A stretch of 37,688 nucleotides of DNA. It comes from CAZRKC01 sp964600665. Lineage in GTDB: Bacteria; Bacillota; SLNR01. The stretch lies in the NCBI GenBank assembly GCA_964600665.1, contig CAZRKC010000022.1, positions 1 to 37,688 of the forward strand, in the 5' to 3' direction. Below, one piece after another: positions 8,419 to 15,447 of this stretch (the first letter of the stretch is position 1; the number at the start of each line of letters is the position of its first letter). The translations under genes and the position numbers were made by a program. Under the pieces are notes generated by a model. It searched no databases. It saw nothing but the letters and a program-made list of their open reading frames with translations, and was not told the origin of the DNA.

Positions 8419-9165
8419 TTGATCATCTATCCGGCAATCGATATTTCTATGGGTAAAGCGGTTCGTTTAGAACAAGGAGATTTCAATCGAGCTCAGATTG
8501 TTGGCAGTGATCCGCTTCAGATTGCCAGAGATTGGCAGGCTCAAGGAGCGCAAGCATTACATGTTGTGGATCTGGACGGGGCTCGTGCTGGATTCCCCTG
8601 CAACTTATCATTAATCAAGAAAATAGCTCAAGAAGTGTCGATCCCCATTCAAGTTGGGGGTGGATTTCGCACTGAGCAAGAGGTATCCATTGCACTTGCA
8701 GGCGGGATCAGTAAAATCATAATTGGGACAAAAGCCGTGAATCAAATCGAATGGGTCAGTCAACTTGCAAAGCATTTTTCTGGTCGAATAGCAGTCGCGT
8801 TGGATGCCAGGGAAGGGAAAATTTCGCTGCGAGGCTGGCAAGATGAAACTGAAGTATCTGTGTTCGATATGGCAAAACGGATCAAGGATTCCGGAATCCC
8901 GGAGATAATTTACACGGATATTGGTCGTGACGGGATGCAAAACGGAGTTGATCTTGACGGAATCAGATCCTTATTAGCAGGAGGGGTCCAAGTCATTGCC
9001 TCTGGTGGTGTCAGTGGACTAGATGATATTCGTATGCTGAAAAGTCTTGAAAAAGACGGTGTAACTGGTGTGCTGATCGGAAAAGCGTTATACAGCGGAC
9101 GAATACGGTTGCAAGATGCGCTTGCTTTGGCAAATTGTGGCGATGCGGGGGAAGAAGCATGCTAA
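8419..9165 (+). CDS. hisA: ProFAR isomerase HisA
   Basis: Isomerises the aminoaldose of the phosphoribosyl-formimino-AICAR nucleotide to the aminoketose on a (beta-alpha)8 barrel. The 248-aa protein shows the two half-barrel acidic residues in IYPAIDISMGKAVRL (~2-16) and in YTDIGRDGMQNG (~165-176), and phosphate loops QVGGGFR and ASGGVSG. I chose the TTG at 8419, one base after the hisH stop and 8 bases behind AGGGGG, because the protein then begins at the conserved IIYPAID; upstream ATG codons lie inside hisH in another frame. Confidence 0.94.
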   Translation: MIIYPAIDISMGKAVRLEQGDFNRAQIVGSDPLQIARDWQAQGAQALHVVDLDGARAGFPCNLSLIKKIAQEVSIPIQVGGGFRTEQEVSIALAGGISKIIIGTKAVNQIEWVSQLAKHFSGRIAVALDAREGKISLRGWQDETEVSVFDMAKRIKDSGIPEIIYTDIGRDGMQNGVDLDGIRSLLAGGVQVIASGGVSGLDDIRMLKSLEKDGVTGVLIGKALYSGRIRLQDALALANCGDAGEEAC

Positions 9166-9923
9166 GCAAACGCATTATCCCGTGTCTCGATGTGAAGGAT
9201 GGGCGTGTTGTCAAAGGGATTCACTTTGTAAATTTAGCTGATGCAGGGGATCCGGTGAAACTCGCACGGCAATATGAACTTGATGGTGCGGATGAACTGG
9301 TCATTTTAGATATTTCTGCCTCTGTCGAGGGTCGTAAAACCATGTTGGAGGTGGTCAGAAATACGGCGGAAGAAATCTTCATCCCCCTCACGGTCGGGGG
9401 TGGGGTCAGCAGTGTCGAAGATATCCGCAGGTTACTTCTGGCAGGTGCTGACAAGGTTTCAATCAATTCAGCAGCAGTTGGTGATCCCAAATTAATTGAA
9501 ATGGGTGCATCACGGTATGGTAGTCAATGCATCGTGGTAGCCATCGATGCCTCAAAAGCAAAGGGTCGACACGAGGCTTGGAACGTTCTGACCCACGGTG
9601 GACGTTGTAATACTGGAAAAGATGTGGTTGAGTGGGCAGTGACTTGCGCAGAAATGGGCGCAGGTGAAATTCTGTTGACCAGTCTCAATCGGGACGGGAC
9701 TCAGAATGGGTATGACATTCAGCTAACAAATGCAGTTGCCAGCGCGGTGTCTATACCTGTCATTGCGTCGGGAGGAGCTGGGACACTAAATGATTTTGTA
9801 GCGGTGCTCACTGCCGGAAAGGCGGATGCTGCCCTGGCTGCGTCTTTGTTCCATTACGGCAAAATTCAAATAAAGGATGTTAAAAGCTATTTGAGAGCGC
9901 ATGATGTCGAGGTGAGATCATGA
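9159..9923 (+). CDS. hisF: Imidazole glycerol phosphate synthase, cyclase subunit
   Basis: Closes the imidazole ring, using ammonia from HisH, and releases AICAR to purine synthesis. The 254-aa barrel has both catalytic aspartates: CLDVKDGRVVKG (~residues 9-20) and VVAIDASKAKG (~125-135), and phosphate loops VGGGVSS and ASGGAGT. The ATG at 9159 is preceded by GGGGGAAG and begins the protein with MLSKRIIPCLDV as in the family; it overlaps hisA by 7 bases. The start of hisIE overlaps its stop. Confidence 0.96.
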   Translation: MLSKRIIPCLDVKDGRVVKGIHFVNLADAGDPVKLARQYELDGADELVILDISASVEGRKTMLEVVRNTAEEIFIPLTVGGGVSSVEDIRRLLLAGADKVSINSAAVGDPKLIEMGASRYGSQCIVVAIDASKAKGRHEAWNVLTHGGRCNTGKDVVEWAVTCAEMGAGEILLTSLNRDGTQNGYDIQLTNAVASAVSIPVIASGGAGTLNDFVAVLTAGKADAALAASLFHYGKIQIKDVKSYLRAHDVEVRS

Positions 9924-10567
9924 TGGTGTGGATAAATCAATTACAATATGATCAAAACGGATTGATACCGGCAATCATTCAGGATGCGTGTACGAGTGAA
10001 GTATTGATGATGGCGTACATGAACCGAGAGTCTCTCAAAGAAACGATTGCCACTGGGGAGACTTGTTTCTTTAGCAGAAGTCGGCAAACACTATGGCACA
10101 AAGGTGAATCGTCCGGTCATATACAACATGTCTTGAGCATTGATTATGATTGCGACGGGGATTGTTTGTTGATCAAAGTAAACCAGAAAGGTGCAGCGTG
10201 CCATACAGGTGAGCGGAGCTGCTTCTTCCAAAGGGGCATGGGTGAAGTCAGGGAACCAGATACAAGTATGGTGGACTTCTTGCCATATTTGGAATCTGTC
10301 ATCGAAGAATATAAACATCATCCGCAGGAGGGCTCGTATACCAGTTCTCTGCTAAGCAGCGACATTGATAGGGTTATACAAAAGGTCGGTGAGGAAGCAA
10401 TCGAAGTCATCATTGCAGCCAAAAGTAATGACAACCGCAATTTGATACTTGAAATAAGCGATCTGTGGTACCATTGCCTTGTTTTGATGGCCTCCCGGGA
10501 TTTAAGGATCGCGGACATCGCAAACGAGTTGTTGGACCGGCATACACGGAGGTGCTCAGGCGCATGA
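9920..10567 (+). CDS. hisI: Bifunctional phosphoribosyl-AMP cyclohydrolase / phosphoribosyl-ATP pyrophosphatase
   Basis: A fused HisI-HisE enzyme of 215 aa for steps 2 and 3. The cyclohydrolase half (~1-115) has the metal-binding SRSRQTLWHKGESSG, DYDCDGD and GAACHTGERSCF motifs. The pyrophosphatase half (~125-215) is a MazG-like helical domain with KVGEEAIEVIIAA and ISDLWYH supplying the acidic metal ligands. It overlaps hisF by 4 bases and the next gene by 4 bases. The symbol hisIE is also used for the fusion. Confidence 0.95.
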   Translation: MMVWINQLQYDQNGLIPAIIQDACTSEVLMMAYMNRESLKETIATGETCFFSRSRQTLWHKGESSGHIQHVLSIDYDCDGDCLLIKVNQKGAACHTGERSCFFQRGMGEVREPDTSMVDFLPYLESVIEEYKHHPQEGSYTSSLLSSDIDRVIQKVGEEAIEVIIAAKSNDNRNLILEISDLWYHCLVLMASRDLRIADIANELLDRHTRRCSGA

Positions 10568-11325
10568 TGGATTATCACATCCATACCCTTGGGCACATGG
10601 ACCGGGAGCAAACCGCCGATACCCTCCGGGCTTTCTTAGAAAAAGCACAAACAGCCAATCTTCGTGAATTAGGCTTTGCAGAGCATGAGGATTACATTGA
10701 CCACATCAAACCGGATCTGATTCGGTGTGTGGCCGATGAATTCCCAAATTTGTCGGTGAAAATCGGTATAGAGGTCAATTATCGACCCGACCGTTTGACG
10801 GAAATTGAAGCTGTTACTCGCTATTTTCCATGGGACTATGTGATTGGTTCAGTGCATCAAATCGGTGATTGGGCCTTCGATCATCCTGCTGAAATTGAAG
10901 GGTATATCGGTTGGGATATTGATGAGTTATATAGGGTGTATTATCACACATTGGAACAAGCAGTCAGAAGCGGTTTCTTTCAAATTGTGGGACATCTGGA
11001 CGTGATTAAAGTTTTCGGTTATCGTTCTCAAAAAGATCCGGTTCATCTGGCTGATCGCTGTCTGCATGCGATCAAAGAAATGGATGTGTGTGTTGAAGTC
11101 AACACCAATGGATGGTATAAGCCAGTCAGTGAGCTTTACCCAGAACCAAAGATTTTAAAACAGTGTTTCAATATGGATATTCCGATTACACTGGGATCGG
11201 ATGCCCATCATGAAGATCATGTGGGAAGAGATTTTGTTTATGCGAAAGCGTTAATCGAAGCAATCGGGTATAATCAACTCGCTGGATTTCATCGAGGTAT
11301 CAGATACCTTAGACCATATAGATAG
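10564..11325 (+). CDS. PHP-type histidinol-phosphatase
   Basis: Probably removes phosphate from histidinol phosphate, the one step the HisB here cannot do. The 253-aa protein is a PHP-domain metal phosphoesterase: DYHIHT at residues 3-8, FAEHED (~38-43), IGIEVNY, HLDVIK and the last motif GSDAHH (~216-221). It starts at the ATG at 10564, overlapping the hisIE stop (ATGA), 9 bases behind GGAGGTG. As the last gene of the operon it completes the pathway, which supports HisJ/HisK over other PHP esterases. Both names are in use, so I give no symbol. Confidence 0.88.
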   Translation: MMDYHIHTLGHMDREQTADTLRAFLEKAQTANLRELGFAEHEDYIDHIKPDLIRCVADEFPNLSVKIGIEVNYRPDRLTEIEAVTRYFPWDYVIGSVHQIGDWAFDHPAEIEGYIGWDIDELYRVYYHTLEQAVRSGFFQIVGHLDVIKVFGYRSQKDPVHLADRCLHAIKEMDVCVEVNTNGWYKPVSELYPEPKILKQCFNMDIPITLGSDAHHEDHVGRDFVYAKALIEAIGYNQLAGFHRGIRYLRPYR

Positions 11326-11916
11326 CCGTATGTCGGTGCCAAATTATTGATATCCAGCTCAAATAATTAGCCATTTATTCCAAATCAAGGGATATGTCTG
11401 AAGATGACCACTAAAAAAATAGATACAGAAGAACAAGATCCACCTCCGTGATGAAGGTGGATTCTAATTTAATCATGTCTTAAATCTTCATTAAACGAAG
11501 GGGCTTCTTTGCGCTGGTTCCTGAGGGAAACAAGACGCTCAGGAAAAAGACACGATAGCTATACTCATGAGTATCTTCAATCGTGTCGAGTACTTGATCA
11601 TCAATCCGCCAAAATGGGTATTATGACAACACACAAGAAAGATGGAATGGCAGCATTGCAGGCTCGGTATCCGGTACGTTATCACAATATCCCTCACATG
11701 AATTAGGAGCATCATATGATATTGTCTTAATCTGAGCGGGAAATCAGCCTTCGAGATAATCTGTGGGGCTTAATGATATTAACCCAAAATATGAATGTAC
11801 ACTCATCTTGCTCAAACCAGTCCTTTCAAAGGATCGATTTATGCTGAATTTGCAGGGATACTGCTTCTATCGGCGAAATTGTATTCAAAGTAATCATGGT
11901 CATTAGGAGAATGTAG
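11326..11916. other. Intergenic stretch between the his operon and nfo, with several palindromes
   Basis: About 590 bases without a gene I trust. ATCCACCT (11438-11445) and AGGTGGAT (11455-11462) form a hairpin that may end the his transcript, although its T tail is poor. A 65-codon ORF from a TTG at 11509 to 11706 has GAAGGGG upstream but no recognisable similarity, and it covers two hairpins, so I do not call it a gene. The remainder to 11916 shows nothing clear. Confidence 0.45.
11518..11587. repeat. Two consecutive inverted repeats, one nested
   Basis: TTCCTGAG (11518-11525) pairs with CTCAGGAA (11538-11545). Directly after it, GACACGAT (11549-11556) pairs with ATCGTGTC (11580-11587) and encloses the perfect palindrome ATACTCATGAGTAT (11561-11574). 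The function is unknown; it could be a structured RNA, a protein-binding site or a remnant of a mobile element. Confidence 0.5.
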
Positions 11917-12792
11917 ATGCCAACAGAGAGTATTGTCAATAGATTTTACATCGGGGCACATTTATCCGTTGCCAATGGCATGGCGAAAATGATTCAGCAG
12001 GCAGTTGATATGCAAGCGACTACTTGTCAGTTTTTTTCACGTAATCCTCGGGGAACAAGCTCGAAGAAAGTCGATTTGCAGGATGTCTCACGGGCACATC
12101 AACTGATGGCACTAAACGGATTTGGACCATTAATTGCACATGCCCCCTATATTGTGAACCTCGCGGCATCAAAGGTGGATACATGGGAACTTGGAATTCG
12201 GATTATGGCTGAAGATCTTGAAAAAATTACAGCTTTAGGTGTTAATTATTTGGTGGTGCATCCGGGAAGTCGAACAATCATGACGATGGAGGATGGAATC
12301 CAACGAATTGCTGTTGCCTTGGAGCAGATCCTTCAACTGGTGCCGCATGGAATGATCTTACTTGAGACCATGGCTGGTATGGGGAGCGAAGTTGGTGGTG
12401 AATTTCAGAACATTGCACAAATCATTGCATCCGTCAGCGAACCGCAGAGGCTTGGGGTTTGTTTGGATACCTGTCACATGTTCGCAGCGGGTTATGCGGT
12501 CCATAGCGATTTCGGGCAGGTGCTTGATGATTTTGACCGAATCATAGGATTGGACAGGGTCAAAGCGATTCATCTCAATGATTCTTTGCTTCCTTTTGGG
12601 AGTCGAAAGGATAGACATGCAAATCTTGGGGAAGGGCAGATCGGCTGGGATGCCATTTATAAGATTATTTCTGAACCACGATTACTTGGGATTCCCATTA
12701 ATCTCGAAACTCCAGGGGGAGATGAGAATTACCGGAAAGAAATCGCGATGATTCATGAATTTTGGAAGGATACGCCCTGCCATCCGCTTTGA
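11917..12792 (+). CDS. nfo: Endonuclease IV (AP endonuclease)
   Basis: Cuts DNA 5' to abasic sites in base excision repair, using three zinc ions. The 291-aa TIM-barrel protein shows the family signatures GAHLSVANGM at the N-terminus, AHAPYIVNLA, VVHPGSR, LLETMAG, GVCLDTCHMFAAGY, AIHLNDS, DRHANLGEG and LETPG, which carry the His/Asp/Glu zinc ligands. The ATG at 11917 has AGGAGA upstream. It lies 35 bases before pfk and may be co-transcribed with it. Confidence 0.95.
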   Translation: MPTESIVNRFYIGAHLSVANGMAKMIQQAVDMQATTCQFFSRNPRGTSSKKVDLQDVSRAHQLMALNGFGPLIAHAPYIVNLAASKVDTWELGIRIMAEDLEKITALGVNYLVVHPGSRTIMTMEDGIQRIAVALEQILQLVPHGMILLETMAGMGSEVGGEFQNIAQIIASVSEPQRLGVCLDTCHMFAAGYAVHSDFGQVLDDFDRIIGLDRVKAIHLNDSLLPFGSRKDRHANLGEGQIGWDAIYKIISEPRLLGIPINLETPGGDENYRKEIAMIHEFWKDTPCHPL

Positions 12793-12827
12793 GGATGGAT
12801 ATGGAAATTCTGATGGGAGGTGTGACC

Positions 12828-13922
12828 ATGAAGGAGATAAGGAAAATTGGTATATTAACCGGCGGGGGAGATGCCCCCGGACTCAATGCAGTGATCCGGG
12901 CTGTTGTTAAAACTGCAAATATCCGATATGGTGTTCAGACTCATGGTTTTCTCGACGGATTCAAAGGGCTGGTAACGAACAAAGGCAGGGCGTTGACGAT
13001 TGCGGATGTATCAGGGATCCTGCCGCGAGGAGGCACGATTCTCGGTACAACGAACCGGGATAATCCGTTTAATTTCTTAGTGATTGAAAACGGCGAAGAA
13101 ATCTATAAAGACTGTTCCAGTTCAGTCATGGATAATATAAAGAAGTTGGATATCGATGCCCTTGTCGTAATTGGTGGGGATGGCAGCTTACATATCGCTC
13201 GGGAATTTCATCGAATGGGGCTCCCGGTGGTCGGAGTCCCAAAAACGATTGACAATGATCTCTCAGCCACGGATGTCACCTTTGGTTTCAACACAGCTAT
13301 GAATACAGCTACAGACGCGATTGACAAGTTGCACACTACAGCAGAATCTCATCACCGGGTCATGGTTTTGGAGGTCATGGGGCGATATGCAGGCTGGATT
13401 GCGGTGGAAGCCGGTATCGCGGGTGGAGCAGATGTAATCTTAATACCAGAGATTCCTTATATGATGGACCGCGTATGCAACAAGATTGCTGAGCGGCAGA
13501 ACCGGGGGAAATACTTCTCTATCGTTGTGGTGGCAGAAGGTGCAAAACCGAAAGGTGGGGAGATGGTTGTTCAACGGTATGTAAAAGATACAGCCGATCC
13601 GATCCGTCTTGGTGGTGTTGGGCATAAAATCGCTGCTGAAATTGAAGCATTGACTGGAGTCGAAACCCGAGTTACGATATTGGGACACTTACAGCGGGGG
13701 GGATCTCCATCGCCTTTTGACCGGATTCTGGCGACTCGCTATGGAGTCGGGGCTGTGGAATTGATTATGACAGGTCAATTTGGCCGTATGGTTTCATTGC
13801 AAACACCGAATATTGTCTCCGTTTCACTTGACGAAGCGGTGGAAAAGGCAAAATTTGTTCCGGCTGATGGTGATCTGGTCAGAGCCGGCAAATCAGTGGG
13901 AATCAGTTTTGGTAATGAATAG
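12828..13922 (+). CDS. pfkA: 6-phosphofructokinase, probably ATP-dependent
   Basis: Phosphorylates fructose 6-phosphate in glycolysis. The 364-aa protein has the PFK motifs TGGGDAPGLN (~11-20), GGDGS (116-120), PKTIDND (138-144, catalytic Asp), EVMGRYAGW and the substrate loop GHLQRGGSPSP. The phosphoryl-donor positions read Gly in GGDG and Lys in PKT. Glycine at the first points to ATP rather than pyrophosphate, while the Lys is typical of the long group III lineage; classical ATP enzymes have PGT. The ATG at 12828 follows GGGAGGTG. niaR follows after 11 bases, so the two probably share a transcript. Confidence 0.9.
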   Translation: MKEIRKIGILTGGGDAPGLNAVIRAVVKTANIRYGVQTHGFLDGFKGLVTNKGRALTIADVSGILPRGGTILGTTNRDNPFNFLVIENGEEIYKDCSSSVMDNIKKLDIDALVVIGGDGSLHIAREFHRMGLPVVGVPKTIDNDLSATDVTFGFNTAMNTATDAIDKLHTTAESHHRVMVLEVMGRYAGWIAVEAGIAGGADVILIPEIPYMMDRVCNKIAERQNRGKYFSIVVVAEGAKPKGGEMVVQRYVKDTADPIRLGGVGHKIAAEIEALTGVETRVTILGHLQRGGSPSPFDRILATRYGVGAVELIMTGQFGRMVSLQTPNIVSVSLDEAVEKAKFVPADGDLVRAGKSVGISFGNE

Positions 13923-13933
13923 GATGTGATTGT

Positions 13934-14473
13934 ATGGATACGATTGCTCGCAGACAATCTCTGGCAACGTTGCTGAAAGAAAGAGAAGGACCCGTAACTG
14001 GAGCGGAGCTGGCCACCGTTTTTGGGGTCAGCCGGCAAGTCATCGTCCAAGATGTCGCTGTGTTGCGTGCCCAGGGTGAGAAAATCATGGCGACACCTCA
14101 GGGCTATATTCACATGCAACAATCACAGAATCGATATGTAAGGACCCTTGCTTGTCAGCACACCTCTGAGGGAATTGAATTGGAGCTGGCATTGATTCTT
14201 GACAATGGTGGAATTATTTTGGATGTTGTGGTCGAACATCAAATTTATGGGGAGTTGAAAGCGCCCCTGATGATTAGAACGAGGCGAGATTTGATGTCTT
14301 TCATGGAGAAATTAAGAGATACAGGCGCGAAACCATTATCTCATTTAACTGGAGGCATCCATTTGCACACAATCGAAGCCGCATCGGAGGCGGTCTTGGA
14401 TCAGATTGAGAGCGCACTCTCATCATGTGATTTATTGTGTGAGAATATTGACAGGCCCCCTGCGATTGATTAG
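13934..14473 (+). CDS. niaR: Niacin-responsive repressor NiaR
   Basis: Represses niacin uptake or NAD synthesis genes when nicotinic acid is plentiful. The 179-aa protein joins an N-terminal winged helix (residues ~8-58, VTGAELATVFGVSRQVIVQDVA) to a C-terminal 3H domain (~70-170) with the metal/ligand histidines in ACQHTSEGIE, DVVVEHQIYGEL and HLTGGIHLHTIEA. These three His motifs are the mark of the NiaR/YrxA family. It is next to the niacin transporter niaX, with a palindromic operator between them. Confidence 0.93.
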   Translation: MDTIARRQSLATLLKEREGPVTGAELATVFGVSRQVIVQDVAVLRAQGEKIMATPQGYIHMQQSQNRYVRTLACQHTSEGIELELALILDNGGIILDVVVEHQIYGELKAPLMIRTRRDLMSFMEKLRDTGAKPLSHLTGGIHLHTIEAASEAVLDQIESALSSCDLLCENIDRPPAID

Positions 14474-14485
14474 AATAAGATCATG

Positions 14486-14505
14486 ACAACTGACAAGACA
14501 GATGT
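14486..14505 (+). promoter_or_regulatory. Probable NiaR operator upstream of niaX
   Basis: ACAACTGACAAGACAGATGT is an imperfect 20-bp palindrome of the form ACAnCTGnC..GnCAGnTGT, with 7 of 10 positions symmetric. It stands 25 bases before the niaX start and directly after the repressor gene. The assignment rests on symmetry and position; I could not compare it with a stored NiaR motif. Confidence 0.7.
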
Positions 14506-14529
14506 AATGATCCTAAAGGGGGTTATCAA

Positions 14530-15060
14530 TTGAAGAGTAAAGAACTTGCACTAGGTGGCCTTTTGACGGCGTTTGCCATCTTGATTCCACTTGCGTTTGG
14601 TGGCGTGTTGGGCGTGACGATTCCCCCTTTTTCAGCGACTTTGGCGTCCCATGTACCCGTGATGCTGGCCATGTTGATTAGCCCTGCTGTCGCAGTCATG
14701 GTTGGTTTGGGGTCCGGTTTGGGTTTTTTGTTAAAACTGGGGCCAATCATTGCCGCCAGAGCAGCCACTCATGCCATTTGGGGTTATTTAGGAGCAAAAA
14801 TAATTGAAAACCGAATGCCGCTACGGACCGCTCTGATTATGACATTGCCAGTTCATGCGCTGATAGAAACAGGGGTCGTTGTCATTTTGGCCGGATTTAC
14901 CCTGACTCATGCCTTGTATTTAGTGGGGTTGGGGACTGCCTTGCACCACATTATGGATAGTTTGATAGCCATTGGTATCGCGATTTCTTTGAAGGGATTA
15001 TTCGGTAATCGCATTTTTAATGTTCGAGCCGCGAGTTTAGTGGATAAAAAAATCACTTGA
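14530..15060 (+). CDS. niaX: Niacin ECF transporter S component NiaX
   Basis: An integral membrane substrate-binding subunit for niacin that would work with the shared EcfA/EcfT energising module encoded elsewhere. The 176-aa protein is very hydrophobic, with about six membrane segments and the N-terminal pattern ALGGLLTAFAILIPLAF common to S components. The TTG at 14530 is 8 bases after AAAGGGGG. NiaX is preferred over other S components because niaR and a palindromic site lie directly upstream. The T-box promoter of the next unit overlaps its last codon. Confidence 0.85.
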   Translation: MKSKELALGGLLTAFAILIPLAFGGVLGVTIPPFSATLASHVPVMLAMLISPAVAVMVGLGSGLGFLLKLGPIIAARAATHAIWGYLGAKIIENRMPLRTALIMTLPVHALIETGVVVILAGFTLTHALYLVGLGTALHHIMDSLIAIGIAISLKGLFGNRIFNVRAASLVDKKIT

Positions 15061-15085
15061 CAGACCTAACTCAATCCGATAAGAT
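15057..15085 (+). promoter_or_regulatory. Strong sigma-A promoter for the Phe T-box unit
   Basis: TTGACA (15057-15062), exactly 17 bases, then TAAGAT (15080-15085). It begins inside the stop codon of niaX and leads directly into the second T-box. Confidence 0.75.
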
Positions 15086-15091
15086 AATCTC

Positions 15092-15365
15092 TAAATCATA
15101 ATGAAACAATCGATGAACAGGACTAGTATGCAATACGAAATGCCCCAGAGAGCCGGGGATGCTGAGAGCCGGCGCAGAACTGTTGCAAAATTCACCTGTG
15201 AGATTCCGGACTGAAATCGGAGTAGGTCTGGCGGTCTGTCCGGCCGTTATGCGGAAAGGGTATCCCAATAATGATGGCAGGATACTCGGAAGAAGCAGGC
15301 CTGGATTCAGGCAATGTGGGTGGTACCGCGGGTATATTCCCGTCCCTAGTGGACGGGAATTTGTG
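15092..15365 (+). promoter_or_regulatory. T-box leader with a phenylalanine (UUC) specifier
   Basis: The core GTGGGTGGTACCGCGG is at 15316-15331. Stem I can be read clearly: basal helix ACAGG (15117-15121) with CCTGT (15195-15199), AGTA (15125-15128), upper helix TGCAAT (15129-15134) with GTTGCA (15082+100 to 15187, that is 15182-15187), and a 3' loop strand AAA-TTC-A (15188-15194). The triplet in specifier position is TTC, a Phe codon. The T-box bulge is TGGT (15321-15324), whose variable U pairs with a discriminator A73, as expected for tRNA-Phe. AGAGAGC of the stem I bulge is at 15147-15153. The gene controlled is a peptidase-like amidohydrolase, not a synthetase or a biosynthetic enzyme. 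Confidence 0.9.
15336..15363 (+). terminator. T-box regulatory hairpin, terminator with a weak U tract
   Basis: ATTCCCGTCC (15336-15345) pairs perfectly with GGACGGGAAT (15351-15360) around CTAGT. Only a short TT(TG) tail follows, so termination may be inefficient or may rely on pausing. The gene start is about 85 bases further on. Confidence 0.75.
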
Positions 15366-15447
15366 CTATCAAAGGGGATGATGCCAATCAACTTCAACGC
15401 GAACATGCATTAAATCATGGAGAGAAGAAAAAAAGGGGGTTGAAGAG

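Noticed and set aside
11509..11706. 65-codon ORF with TTG start and GAAGGGG upstream
   Set aside because: No resemblance to any family I know, and it is covered by strong palindromes; coding is not supported enough to call.
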